DNA of 25,922 nt from Chrysochromulina parva (taxonomy: Eukaryota; Haptophyta; Prymnesiales; Chrysochromulinaceae). Positions 1 through 8,537 of the stretch are shown piece after piece. A model generated the notes under the pieces. The model did no database searches and had not been told where the DNA came from. It was given only the letters and a program-made list of their open reading frames with translations. The position numbers and the translations under genes are program-made. The stretch is from contig PJAB01000470.1 of assembly GCA_002887195.1 (NCBI GenBank), positions 1 to 25,922 of the forward strand, written 5' to 3'. Every line of letters starts with the position of its first letter. The first letter of the stretch is position 1.

Positions 1-9
1 CCAAAATTT

Positions 10-289
10 CTGGTTCGTACCAGGAAAAAGTGGTATTCACCAGCAACGCGGTTCGAACCACACTGCTGGTCCAAACCACGTGTTCCTGGTTCAAACCGGA
101 AATTCAGGTTCAAACCAGCCCAAAGTGGTGTGAACCACGAAGCTGGTTCATACCACTTGTTTCTGGTTTGTACCAGCAAAGTGGTTCAAACCACTAAACA
201 GTGGTACGAACCGTCGGTGGTCCAAACCACTTTGGGCTGGTCCGGACCGCTTTTCCAGGTTCAAGCCACGAAAACCTGGTCCATCCCTA
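10..289. repeat. Array of ~15 short imperfect palindromes (TGGT-N4-ACCA), ~19-bp period
   Basis: About fifteen 14-bp units of the form [C/G]TGGT-N4-ACCA[C/G] start at 10, 30, 48, 66, 86, 105, 125, 143, 163, 181, 201, 217, 237, 256 and 276, so the spacing is 16-20 bp with a mean of 19.0. Eight units have perfect TGGT/ACCA arms; the others have one or two changes, and the last is badly decayed. The four central bases differ from unit to unit (TCGT, ATTC, TCGA, CCAA, TCAA, GTGA and so on), and the 2-6 bp spacers share no sequence, although many are A- or T-rich. The array probably continues left of the window, because base 1 begins with CCA. It stops about 60 bp before the symplekin start codon. 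Its function is unknown; a multi-site protein-binding region or a satellite are both possible. Confidence 0.85.
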
Positions 290-346
290 TTTTTTCCCGG
301 TTGCTAAGTGTGTTGTGAATGAATGACTAGCTGCTGGCGACGCTCG

Positions 347-3300
347 ATGTCGACTGCCGATATCATCGGTTCCCTCCTCGCGTCGGCGGCGGACGCTCTG
401 CTCGACGAACCGGCGCGGCGCCATGCGCTTGGCCAAGTGAAGCTGCTGCAGGCACCACCGGAGGTCGTACGACCGGCAGTGCCTCTGTTGCTCCGCTTGC
501 TTGAGGACCCTGCCGCTGATGTGCGCCGGATGGCGCTGGCTCTTGTGGAGGATGCAGGGCGCTCATGCCCGTCGACCATTCCCGAGCTGCTCCCGGCGCT
601 GCTCACCAGGCTTAGCGACGAGAGTGCGCCCACGCTTAAGCGCGCCCTGGCAGCTGCGACGTCGCTCCTCCGACCGACGCTTGTACTGCTGCTTGCTGAG
701 AAGGATGAGGCTGCTGCCAAGGCACTCGAGCCCACCTGGGGGCACCTCCGCAAGCTGCGCGAGACAGCGGGCACGCTCCTCAACGCCGCGAGCGCCGCCG
801 ATTCGGTGCGCACTGCCGCCGTCAAGGCATGTGAGGCGCTGGTGCTCGCCTACACGGACGAGCCTGAGGATGAGGGCACGGAGTCAGCGGAGGGGCCGCC
901 TGGCGCCGATGTGACCAGTGGCGGCAGCGGATGGCGCCTGTCGGCGCTGCCTGCTGCAGCCGCGCTCGAGGATGGCAATGGTGCCAATCGAGGCGTACAC
1001 GTGGGCGAGGGCGGCACGAGCGGCGCCGAGAGCAGCGGCAACGAAGGCGGCGGCGAAACAGGTAGTGAGGGCGCCGCTGCTATCACGGCAAGCGAGGAGA
1101 GCAAGCTCGGCAAGCGGCCACCCCATCCGCTGCTCGAGCGCGCGGCACTCGAGGCCGAAGGCGAAGCTACCCTCACTTTGCTCGAGACGACGCTACTAGC
1201 GCCGCCCTCAGCGACAGTTCTGCTGGTGCTGCTCACGTCGATCGCGGCGCTTGCCCGGCAACGTCGGGTGCTGCTGCAACGGCTGAGCCGCACGCTCGCG
1301 GCGCTGTCGCGCGCTCTGCTCGAGCGCGCTGCCTCGCTCGCCGCGCTTCCGTCCCATCAGGTCGCCAACGCTCAGCAATCTCTACGGGCGGCGCTCCTGA
1401 CTCTGCTCAAGACGACGCGCGCACGTGAGGACCGTGCTGTTGAGGAGGAGCTCGCGACGGCGCTGCGCCACCTCGGCGCGAACGAGCAGCTCAAGCATCT
1501 GTACAAGCTGATGGGCACCGAGCCCCCCCCGCTGCTCGGGGGGGGCGAGCGAGGCGCGTCCGAGAGCGCCGTATCGGGCGCCGGATCGAGCGCCGTATCG
1601 GGCGCCGTATCGAGCGCCGTATCGAGCGCCGCTGACGGCAGCGGGAGTACCAAGCGTGCCACTGCCGATGGCACCGAGGGAGGCGACAGCGCGTTCGCAG
1701 CAGGTCCGAAGCGCGTTAAGACCGAGGGGGCGCCCACGGCGGCGCTCGCGACGACGACGACGACGAGCAGTGGAGGCAGTGCTGCCGCCTCGGCGCGCCT
1801 GGGGATGCCGCCGCGCCCGCCGCTGCTGCCCCCCGCGGAGCTCGAAGCTCTCCTCTCTCGGCTCGGGCCGCATCTCGTGGCGCAGCTCGTGATCGCCTCC
1901 ATGCCGTGGCTGCCGCCGCGCCCGCCGCCGCCGCCGCCGCCGCCGGCTGGTACCGGTACGGCGCTCGAGCGCAAGCCCATGAAGCTCAACGCTCCCATAA
2001 AGATGGACGCGGCGGCGTGCGCGTCGCTGGCGGAGGCGGCCCTGGCGAGCCTGATCGGCGACGATAGGGAAGCACAGCTCGCGGCGAGAGGGCTGGCCGA
2101 GGTGCGCGCACTCCTCCTCGGACGACGCGCGGCTGCATGCAAGTGCTCACCACGGCGCCCTCCTCTCCCCACAGGTGCGCGCACTCCTCCTCGGACGACT
2201 CGCGGCCAAGCAGCGCGCCGATGGCCCTTACTGTCACGCACTCGCTGCCCACGTGCTCGCGGCGCCAATGGAGCGCCTACCGGTGGCTCTCGCCTGGTTG
2301 CATGCAGAATTCGCCGAGCATGGGAGTGGCGCGACGGAGGTGGGCGGTGCTCAAGGCGGCGCCGCGAAAACGGGGGAGACGGCGTCGCCCAGCCGGTACG
2401 ATGTGCTCGCCATGTCGCTGCTGCCGCGGCTGCGCCGTGCCCTGCCGCCCAATGCACGCGCCGCCGTCCAGGTGCTCTTGGATGTACCCAAGCTCATGTC
2501 CGAGTGGCTTTCAAAGCTCATTGAGCTCGAGGGGGAGGAGATGTGGCGACCGGGGCTCGCGGCCTACCGCGAGCTGGCGATGCAGCGCGACGCGCTCGGG
2601 CCGGCGTGCCTGCGCGCGCTGCTTCAAGTGGCGACCTCGGCTGGGGAGTCGGCTGGGGAGGCTGAGAGGCGCGCACACGCGGTCAAGATCGTGACGGCTC
2701 AGCTGCTCCCTTTACCTCGCTTCGCTTCGTTGATTGGCGGCTTTGCCGAGGCGCAGCTGCGCCGCCTCGTGGGCGCGTCCACCACCGCCCATCCGACGGC
2801 CAGCTGCGTCGGCGACGGGATGGACGTGTCATCGGACGGCGAGATGGCCGAAGACTCGTGGGCCATCAAGAGCCATCAGGAGGGCGAGGAGAACGAGGAC
2901 ATCCTCACGGCGCATGTGCAGCTCTACCTCGCAGTGGTTGCCAAGGAGCCCGCACGGCTGTGGCCTCTGCTCGCGCACTTTGGCGGCGCCTCGGCCGGCG
3001 CGCAGGCGGTGCTGGTGCGGAACGCGCCCCTGCTCGTGCCGCACATCGACCCCGTCGAGTTGGCGTCCCTCCTTGTGAGAGCGATGCGTGAGATACGGCC
3101 CCTTGACCCAAGTGCGCCGCTGATCCTCGCTCTACTCACGGCCGTGGCCGCCGGCTCGCCTACCGGTTCGCCGCCCGCACCGCCTGCACCGCCCGCGGCG
3201 CTCGTCGAGGGCACGCTTGAGCTCTGCTGCACCGAGCTGCGCGATGGCCGGTATGCAGTGCCGCTCCTACCGTTTGCTCCACGCCCGCTCGTCGAGAGCG

Positions 3301-3890
3301 TCCTGCCGCGGCTGCTCGGCATGGCACCGGAGACGGCGTCTGCGGCGCTCGCGGCGCTGATGCATGCGAAGCCGCCGCCGTTGCCGCCGGCGCACCTGTT
3401 GCTGCTGCTGCACCAGCTGCCCTCGGATGGGTCTGCAGGCGTCAGCCTCAAGCAGCTCATCGACGGCGTGCAGGCTTGCCTTGCAGAAAAGTCGGTGTTC
3501 ACGATGCAGGTGGTGGCGGACGCGCTGCAGCTCATCGTGCATCTGGATCCGCTGCCGCTCATCTTCATGCGCACGACGATCCAGGCGCTCCTCTACCACC
3601 CGCTCCTCGCGCAGTTCACCATGGGCCTGCTGCACCACCTCATCTCACGCCAGATCTGGACCTCGCCGCGGCTCTGGACGGGCTTCGTCAAGTGCTGCCA
3701 GCAGGGCATGCCTCACTCGCTCCCAGTGATGCTCGCGCTGCCCGCGCCGCAGCTGCTCGAGATTATCGAGCAGCAGCCCGAGCTGCGCCCGATGCTCATC
3801 AGCTACGGCGCCATGCATCTGAGCGAGGTTGACGACGACGTCAAGGAGGCTCTCGGGCTCACCGAGGAGGAGGAGGTGCTCGATATTTGA
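347..3890 (+). CDS. SYMPK: Symplekin-like mRNA 3'-end processing scaffold (two exons)
   Basis: Symplekin (Pta1 in yeast) is the nuclear HEAT-repeat scaffold of the cleavage/polyadenylation and histone pre-mRNA processing machinery. Exon 1 is 347-2101 (585 codons) and exon 2 is 2175-3890 (571 residues plus stop), giving about 1156 residues, close to animal symplekin. The N-terminal ~150 residues form HEAT-like helices (LLRLLEDPAADVRRMAL, PELLPALLTRLSDESAP). A low-complexity middle holds Ser/Ala/Val repeats and a basic PKRVK nuclear-signal-like stretch. The C-terminal ~130 residues are the clearest match to the symplekin C-terminal domain: FMRTTIQALLYHPLL, then LHHLISRQIW, then LWTGFVKCCQQ. The ATG at 347 (MSTADIIG) is preferred; an in-frame ATG at 323 would add eight residues. 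The exon 1 frame stays open through the intron but loses all homology there. Confidence 0.9.
1566..1631 (+). repeat. 12-bp tandem repeat inside symplekin exon 1
   Basis: Five and a half copies of a 12-bp unit (GCGCCGTATCG followed by A or G) encode alternating SAVS/GAVS/GAGS tetrapeptides in the low-complexity linker of symplekin. The unit is a multiple of three, so copy-number change keeps the frame. It lies just after a C8/G8 inverted repeat at 1522-1546. Confidence 0.85.
2102..2174 (+). other. Spliceosomal intron of the symplekin gene (73 bp, phase 0)
   Basis: GAG|GTGCGC at the donor and CCCCACAG|GTGCGC at the acceptor give a GT-AG intron with a pyrimidine-rich 3' end (CCTCCTCTCCCCACAG). 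The length of 73 is not a multiple of three, and removing it joins the N-terminal frame to the frame that carries the symplekin C-terminal domain. The first ~32 bases of the intron are an almost exact copy of the first ~32 bases of exon 2 (one mismatch), so the exact junction is read from the pyrimidine tract and AG rather than from the repeated bases. Confidence 0.85.
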
Positions 3891-4146
3891 GATGGTGGTG
3901 CCGGTCGGCGGCCGGCACCACACGGCCACGGGCATCGGCGGGCCGGGAGTTGTTAACAGCCCATTCACGCAGCTTTATACTCACCGATGTAGCGCGGCTT
4001 GTCGGCCCGCGTCGAGCTGTTTAAAGAAGCAGCGCTTGTTCACAGCCAATGGTTTAATTCGGCACCCAAGACACCGGACCGGCGTACATACAGTGTTGTT
4101 CACACCTCAAGTCGACGCAGCACCAGGGCGCGACAAACGTCGCGAG

Positions 4147-4752
4147 ATGCCCACAGACGCTGAGAGGCTCGCGGCCTGCGACGCGGAGGTTGCATCGCAT
4201 CGTGCGAAATTTCCGGACGTGGCACACATTGAGCCAGAGACGCTTCGGCAAATGCAGTCCGATGGGCCGGTGTTGCTGGTCGACGTGCGCAGTGACGCAG
4301 AAAGGGCCATCTCAACCATCCCGGGAGCACTGCCGCTCAGCAAACTGCCGCGGCCACTACCAGACGACGTCCCGCTGGTGACATTTTGCACAGTGGGCTT
4401 CCGAAGTGCACTGGAGGCGAGGCGACTGTTATCGACTGGAGGCGAGGCGTCTGGGCGAGCCGTGTACAGCATGTCTGGCGTCTTGAAGTGGGCCCACACT
4501 GGTGGTGTGTTTGTGGACGCAGGTGGTAACCCAACCCGACGCTTGCACGTCTTCGGTGAGAAGTGGCAAGCTCTTGCACCCAGCCACGTGGAAGCCATCA
4601 TTTTCAGCACCGTGAGCCTAGGGCTGTTTCGTGCCGTCCTCCGGGTGCCGATTGTCATGCTCCAAACAATCGGGCAGCAGTTTCGGCTCGCTCTTGCTCG
4701 CCTCCTCGGCCTAGCGCCGCCAGCAGCAACCCACAAGGATCGCTCAAGTTGA
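4147..4752 (+). CDS. Single-domain rhodanese-like protein with hydrophobic C-terminus
   Basis: The 201-residue product has one rhodanese domain, about residues 26-137: LLVDVRSDAE (strand and CH2A-like motif near 43-52), IPGALPL (59-65) and the active-site loop CTVGFRS at 81-87. The loop cysteine is present, so persulfide or sulfur-transfer chemistry is possible, and the C-x-x-G-x-R-S pattern matches the active rhodanese/Cdc25 loop length. Residues ~148-180 are hydrophobic with scattered arginines and could be a membrane anchor or amphipathic helices. The start at 4147 (MPTDAERLAA) is chosen because the open frame further upstream shows no domain and overlaps the symplekin 3' end. No targeting peptide is obvious. 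The substrate is unknown. Confidence 0.8.
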   Translation: MPTDAERLAACDAEVASHRAKFPDVAHIEPETLRQMQSDGPVLLVDVRSDAERAISTIPGALPLSKLPRPLPDDVPLVTFCTVGFRSALEARRLLSTGGEASGRAVYSMSGVLKWAHTGGVFVDAGGNPTRRLHVFGEKWQALAPSHVEAIIFSTVSLGLFRAVLRVPIVMLQTIGQQFRLALARLLGLAPPAATHKDRSS

Positions 4753-5159
4753 ACAGGAGGGCGTCGCCGGCCCGTGCTTGCAGGGAACATGCAAACAACG
4801 AGAAGTGGGTAGTGGTGGCCGTGCTTCGCCGCCGAGCCGGAAACCGTGAACGTGGATCCGTCGGATCGAACGCGTCGGCGCCTCGGCCCGCGGCCGGCTG
4901 CGTAGCAAATGTTCTTAAATAAGTTCGGACAAGCCTGTGCGTACTTTAGCCCACACCACCGTTCGGCGCAGCGGCCTTTGCGTCGACCTCGCACGGGACC
5001 CGCCACACGGGCGCACACCGGACCGCCGCGCCGGTGCCGTCACGGTTCGGTCTCGTTGTCAACAATGATGAGCCCACATAGAGCCGACCGCGGCCGTTCC
5101 CCATCCCCCGACGGCACGAGAGAGCTAACGACCCGAAGTGCAGTGTTGACCTACATTCA
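4753..5159. other. Convergent intergenic region, nothing recognised
   Basis: This 407-bp gap lies between the 3' ends of the rhodanese gene (+) and the CCCH gene (-), so it should hold both 3' UTRs and polyadenylation sites. No RNA gene, repeat or conserved coding frame could be recognised. Open frames here have arginine/serine-biased composition typical of antisense or random GC-rich sequence. Confidence 0.5.
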
Positions 5160-5434
5160 TTACTGCGTTGTGGCTGATGCGCTCTCCATACGCGTCAACC
5201 ACGCAGGCCTCACCATGTGACGGCCACGGCCGCGCGGCGCCAAGCGGACGGGCTGACGATCTTCTGCCGCACCGCTGCCGGTCGCCGGCAGACCCCACAT
5301 AGCCTGAGTCACATTGTAGGCCTCCTCAATCTTATGCTGTCGGAGGGCCTCCTGCTTGGAGGCCCGCGATGAGAAGTCGAGAGGCGTACCATCTTGGCGC
5401 CTCATCATGGGCTCGAGAGGGCCGCCTCCGTCTA

Positions 5435-5480
<46 letters not shown>

Positions 5481-6332
5481 GCCACCGCCGCCGCTGGTAA
5501 CGCCGCCACACGAAGCCGTGGTGTTTGACGATGGCGCTCCTGACGCGGCGGCAGCCGCGAGGGCTTCGTACTCGACATAGGCGGGGTCGTCGCCTTCGAA
5601 ATCGCCTATCTCGCGCTGGCGCGACGCGCCAGGCGCATCTGCATCCACGTCACCCACGCCGTCGGTCACCTGCTGCCACTGTTGCTTCCGCGCCTCAGCC
5701 TCTTGCCGTATTCTTTGGCGCACCTCCTTTGGCGCGAGCTCTGCGTCTCCGTGTGCAAACTGGCAGCGCTGGCCTCGCTTGCACTTGCCCTTCCCGCCCT
5801 GAAAGAGTGGGCAGCGCTGTAAGAAGAGCCCCTGCCGAGGGCCTGGCGGCGGCATGCCCGGACCGGTGGAGCCGTATCGTGGAGCAGTACGACCCTGGGC
5901 CAAACTAATTGGCGGCCGCCAGGACGCCTCGGGCTGCGCATAACCACGGCGGTCGTCCCGCTCACGACTGCCATTGTGGCGCTGCGGTGCCACGGGGCCG
6001 CCGCGCTCCGGCGAGGGCGAGCGTGAGCGCCGCCCGCGGCCGCTGCTGTCCTCAGTCAGCTCCTGGAGCCATGCAGGCCGTGTGGCCGGCTGCTGCTGCT
6101 GCTGCGGCGGCGGCGGCGTCAAGTGCGCGACGTCGTACCCGGCATCCTTACAGGCCTGGAGGTAGGCGGCACATGCTGCAGCGTACTCATCCGGTGTCTG
6201 ATACTGATAGGCAGCGGCAGTGTCGCCCGCATCAGATGGTGGTGGTGGTGGTGCAGCATCTTCCTCGGGTGGCGGCGGTGGCAGCTCGTCTGGAGGTGGC
6301 GGAGGTGGTACGTCATGACAGTGGTCCGCCAT
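5160..6332 (-). CDS. CCCH zinc-finger protein with Pro-rich, RS-like and poly-Gly segments
   Basis: The 390-residue product looks like a nuclear RNA-binding or splicing-associated factor. The N-terminus is proline-rich (PPPPPP and PPPPP blocks within residues 9-32), followed by a short helix around 47-65 (TPDEYAAACAAYLQACKDAG), poly-Gln at 77-81 and an RS-like patch RSRSPSPERGG at 102-112. A single zinc finger spans C174, C184, C190 and H194, spaced C-x9-C-x5-C-x3-H; the first gap is slightly longer than in most C-x7/8-C-x5-C-x3-H fingers. A charged helix rich in Arg and Gln follows, then a long glycine run encoded by a CCG/CCA tract (plus-strand 5436-5493). The exact ortholog is not recognised. 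The start at 6332 begins MADHCHDV, and the gene is divergent from the PAPS transporter. Confidence 0.75.
5436..5493. repeat. Trinucleotide (CCG)n microsatellite coding for poly-Gly
   Basis: A nearly pure CCG repeat of about 19 units with a few CCA interruptions. It is read on the minus strand as the glycine run in the CCCH protein. It is likely length-polymorphic and is also the cause of spurious poly-Pro open frames on the plus strand. Confidence 0.9.
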
Positions 6333-6518
6333 GCTAAAGAAAGCTATTCACAGATTTGTACGGGTTTTCGCAAAAGAGAGTGTGAAATACGGATAGAACA
6401 CACGCGTCTCACGTTCTTTGCAACGTATTTTGGGGGAATTGCGCGACTGTCTTGCGATTTTTCCCCCGCCGATGTGCCCACGACGGCCACCCGAGCGAAA
6501 AGTAAAGTGTCGCGTTCA
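6333..6518. promoter_or_regulatory. Short divergent intergenic region (putative bidirectional promoter)
   Basis: Only 186 bp separate the start codons of the CCCH gene (minus strand) and the PAPS transporter (plus strand), so both promoters and 5' UTRs must lie here. The segment is visibly more AT-rich than the flanking coding sequence (for example around 6405-6470). No TATA box or other specific motif was convincingly identified. Confidence 0.5.
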
Positions 6519-7859
6519 ATGGTGAAGGGGTTTCTCTCCTCGGTACATGCACTCATCATGGCCCACGAACAGCTCTTCACCTACACTGTCTCCTTTGGGA
6601 GCTTCTACTTGTTTGTCCTGATCTCCTTCCAGATGGTCAAGTCACCTGACTTCAGACGTGACCGCGACAGGCTGTCGCGGCTGGTGCACGCCTGCGTCGT
6701 TGGTGACGAAGATATCAAGCGGAAGGGAGGCGGAGCTTTCGATGCTGACGAGTCAAGACCCGAAAGCTTTGCCGCGTCCGCGATGCGGCTGACCGTGTGC
6801 TCGGTCGGCATCCAGGTGAGCTACCTGCTCTGGGGTCTGATGCAGGAGCGCATCATGACGAAGCCGTACGAGACCGGGGAGCTCTTTCGCAGCAGCAAGT
6901 TCCTCGTCTTCGCCAATCGCATCCTCGCACTCTTCGCGGCCTGGGCGATGATGTGCTACACAGGTGAGCCCGTGGTGCGCTGCGCCAATGGCGCGCCGCT
7001 GTACAAGTTCTCGTACTCGTCAGTGTCGAACATCATGTCCTCGGTGTGCCAGTACGAGGCGCTCAAGTTCGTCTCGTTCCCGACACAGGTGCTCGCCAAG
7101 TCGTGCAAGATGGTACCCACCATGCTCATGGGCTACGTCGTGTCGCGCCGCGTGCACGCCTGCTTCGAGTACGTGGTGGCAATGGGCGTCACGGCGGGCG
7201 CAGCCATGTTTAAGCTGTTTGAGACAAACGACGCACCGGTGAAAAACACCGAGCTTTGGGGCATCATCCTTATCACCGTGTACATGGTGTGTGACTCATT
7301 TACCTCCAACTGGCAGTCGGCTGTCTTCAAGGAGTACAAGGTCTCCTCGACAGCGATGATGCTCTACGCCAACCTCTTCTCCTCGGCGTTCACAGCTCTT
7401 GGGCTGGTGCTCACGCTCGAGGGGGTGACGGTGTACGCCTTCCTCGTGGCCAACCCCTCGTGCGTGCTCCATATCGTCACCATGGCCATCTGCTCCGCTG
7501 TCGGCCAGCTCTTCATCTTCTACACCATCAAACGGTTCGGACCAGTTGCGTTCGCGACCATTCAGACCGTGCGCCAGTTCCTCTCAGTCGTGCTCTCGAT
7601 CCTCTTCTTCGCGCATCCGATCAATCTGATGATGGGCTGTGGCATCGCCATCGTCTTCCTCTCGCTCGGAGCGGAGGTCTTCCATCAGTGGAGGAGGAAG
7701 CGCACCTCGCCCGGCCACAAGCCAGAGCCCCTCACGCCGCCCTCTGAGCTCGAGAGCCAGCGTGACGCGGACAGCATGTCGGATGTGGGCGACCATGCCG
7801 GCGATCGCTCAGACCAGCCCTCGGCGGCGCTCCTCCGCCCCTCGGCCGCGCGGTGGTGA
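6519..7859 (+). CDS. SLC35B2-type PAPS (adenosine 3'-phospho 5'-phosphosulfate) transporter
   Basis: The 446-residue polytopic protein of the nucleotide-sugar transporter family most resembles the SLC35B2/PAPST1 branch, which carries the sulfate donor PAPS from cytosol into the Golgi in exchange for nucleotide monophosphate. The best signature is at residues ~166-200: YKFSYSSVSNIMSS, then QYEALKFVSFPTQVLAKS, then KMVP. Others are LLWGLMQERIMTKPY near 103-117 and the late helix PVAFATIQTVRQFLSV. About ten hydrophobic segments are visible, with a charged cytosolic loop after the first one. The C-terminal tail is hydrophilic and basic, then acidic. The ATG at 6519 (MVKGFLSS) is preferred; an ATG at 6558 is also possible. 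The frame is open further upstream, but that part runs into the divergent CCCH gene. It likely supplies sulfation of algal polysaccharides or glycoproteins. Confidence 0.85.
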   Translation: MVKGFLSSVHALIMAHEQLFTYTVSFGSFYLFVLISFQMVKSPDFRRDRDRLSRLVHACVVGDEDIKRKGGGAFDADESRPESFAASAMRLTVCSVGIQVSYLLWGLMQERIMTKPYETGELFRSSKFLVFANRILALFAAWAMMCYTGEPVVRCANGAPLYKFSYSSVSNIMSSVCQYEALKFVSFPTQVLAKSCKMVPTMLMGYVVSRRVHACFEYVVAMGVTAGAAMFKLFETNDAPVKNTELWGIILITVYMVCDSFTSNWQSAVFKEYKVSSTAMMLYANLFSSAFTALGLVLTLEGVTVYAFLVANPSCVLHIVTMAICSAVGQLFIFYTIKRFGPVAFATIQTVRQFLSVVLSILFFAHPINLMMGCGIAIVFLSLGAEVFHQWRRKRTSPGHKPEPLTPPSELESQRDADSMSDVGDHAGDRSDQPSAALLRPSAARW

Positions 7860-8537
7860 ATCTCGACCGCCCTTGGCGGCCGGCTTGGAGAGACACACCC
7901 GCCGCACCCGGGTGTGTTGGGCGACACACAGCCCCCCCGCGCAGTTTGAGATACGCGTACTTGTCGCAAGTTGGAGATTTTTAGTAGATAGCAAGGGTCA
8001 TTCTACAAAAGTTTGAGGTATTTCCTTAATCCTTTGTCGTAAGGTATCTGGATAGCAGCTGCCCGCTCACGCATCTCAGGCTACTACATAGAGGGGCGGC
8101 CGCGGACCCGCGCGGTTACCGTTAGTCGGAATATAATAATTTATTTAAATCGGCACCGGCCGGGCCCGGCCGGTTATTCTAGTTTCGATTAGGGCCCGGA
8201 CGACCCTTACCGACCTGTTTGGCGGAACACGTTTATTCTCGTTTGAATGAGGGTGTACAGGGTCCGGCTAGGCGCCGGGTAATAACTAATTTGTAACATG
8301 CGTACGACATCGGCGTACGACATCTTCGGCGTACTACTGGTCTAGCCTTTCCCGCGGATTGGATTCCCCAGCTCCACCCCAGCACCCACTGCACGCCTTG
8401 TCCCCCATCCATCCCGTGAGCCGTGTGGCTGCCACGCCGGATCGCCCTCGGCCAAAGCAATCAGGTAGCTGCCAACCCGTGTGCGCTGCGTCTTCTACGT
8501 TTGGGAGGTGATACTAGTAAACATGTGGGTGAATGGA
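7860..8537. other. Convergent intergenic region with palindrome and short direct repeats
   Basis: This 678-bp gap separates the 3' ends of the PAPS transporter (+) and the Zn2Cys6 gene (-). It contains an AT-rich patch (about 8131-8150), a perfect 20-bp GC palindrome at 8155-8174, and an 11-bp direct repeat (CGTACGACATC at 8301-8311 and 8314-8324). No coding frame with protein-like composition and no RNA gene was recognised. Confidence 0.6.
8155..8174. repeat. Perfect 20-bp palindrome
   Basis: ACCGGCCGGGCCCGGCCGGT reads identically on both strands without a loop. It is pure G/C except for the outermost pair and sits next to an A/T-only patch. It could act as a transcription terminator-like or cruciform element between convergent genes, or have no function. 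Confidence 0.85.

Noticed and set aside
1..290. Left-edge array as a CRISPR array or as tRNA fragments (GGTTCGAAC resembles a tRNA B box)
   Set aside because: Repeats are only 14 bp and the spacers 2-6 bp, so it is not a CRISPR. No cloverleaf or A box can be built around any unit, so no tRNA gene is supported.
1372..2457. Long minus-strand open frame opposite symplekin
   Set aside because: Composition is Ala/Arg/Ser/Pro low complexity, as expected for the antisense of a GC-rich gene; no domain.
323..2524. A single 733-codon reading frame through the symplekin intron
   Set aside because: After about 2101 the translation becomes Arg/Ala-rich with no homology, while the frame starting at 2175 continues symplekin to its conserved C-terminal domain.
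4107..5018. 303-codon minus-strand frame across the rhodanese gene
   Set aside because: It is antisense to a recognisable rhodanese domain and has no protein-like features.
6123..6518. N-terminal extension of the PAPS transporter
   Set aside because: It would overlap the start of the divergent CCCH gene, and its translation has no transporter-like features before residue 6519.
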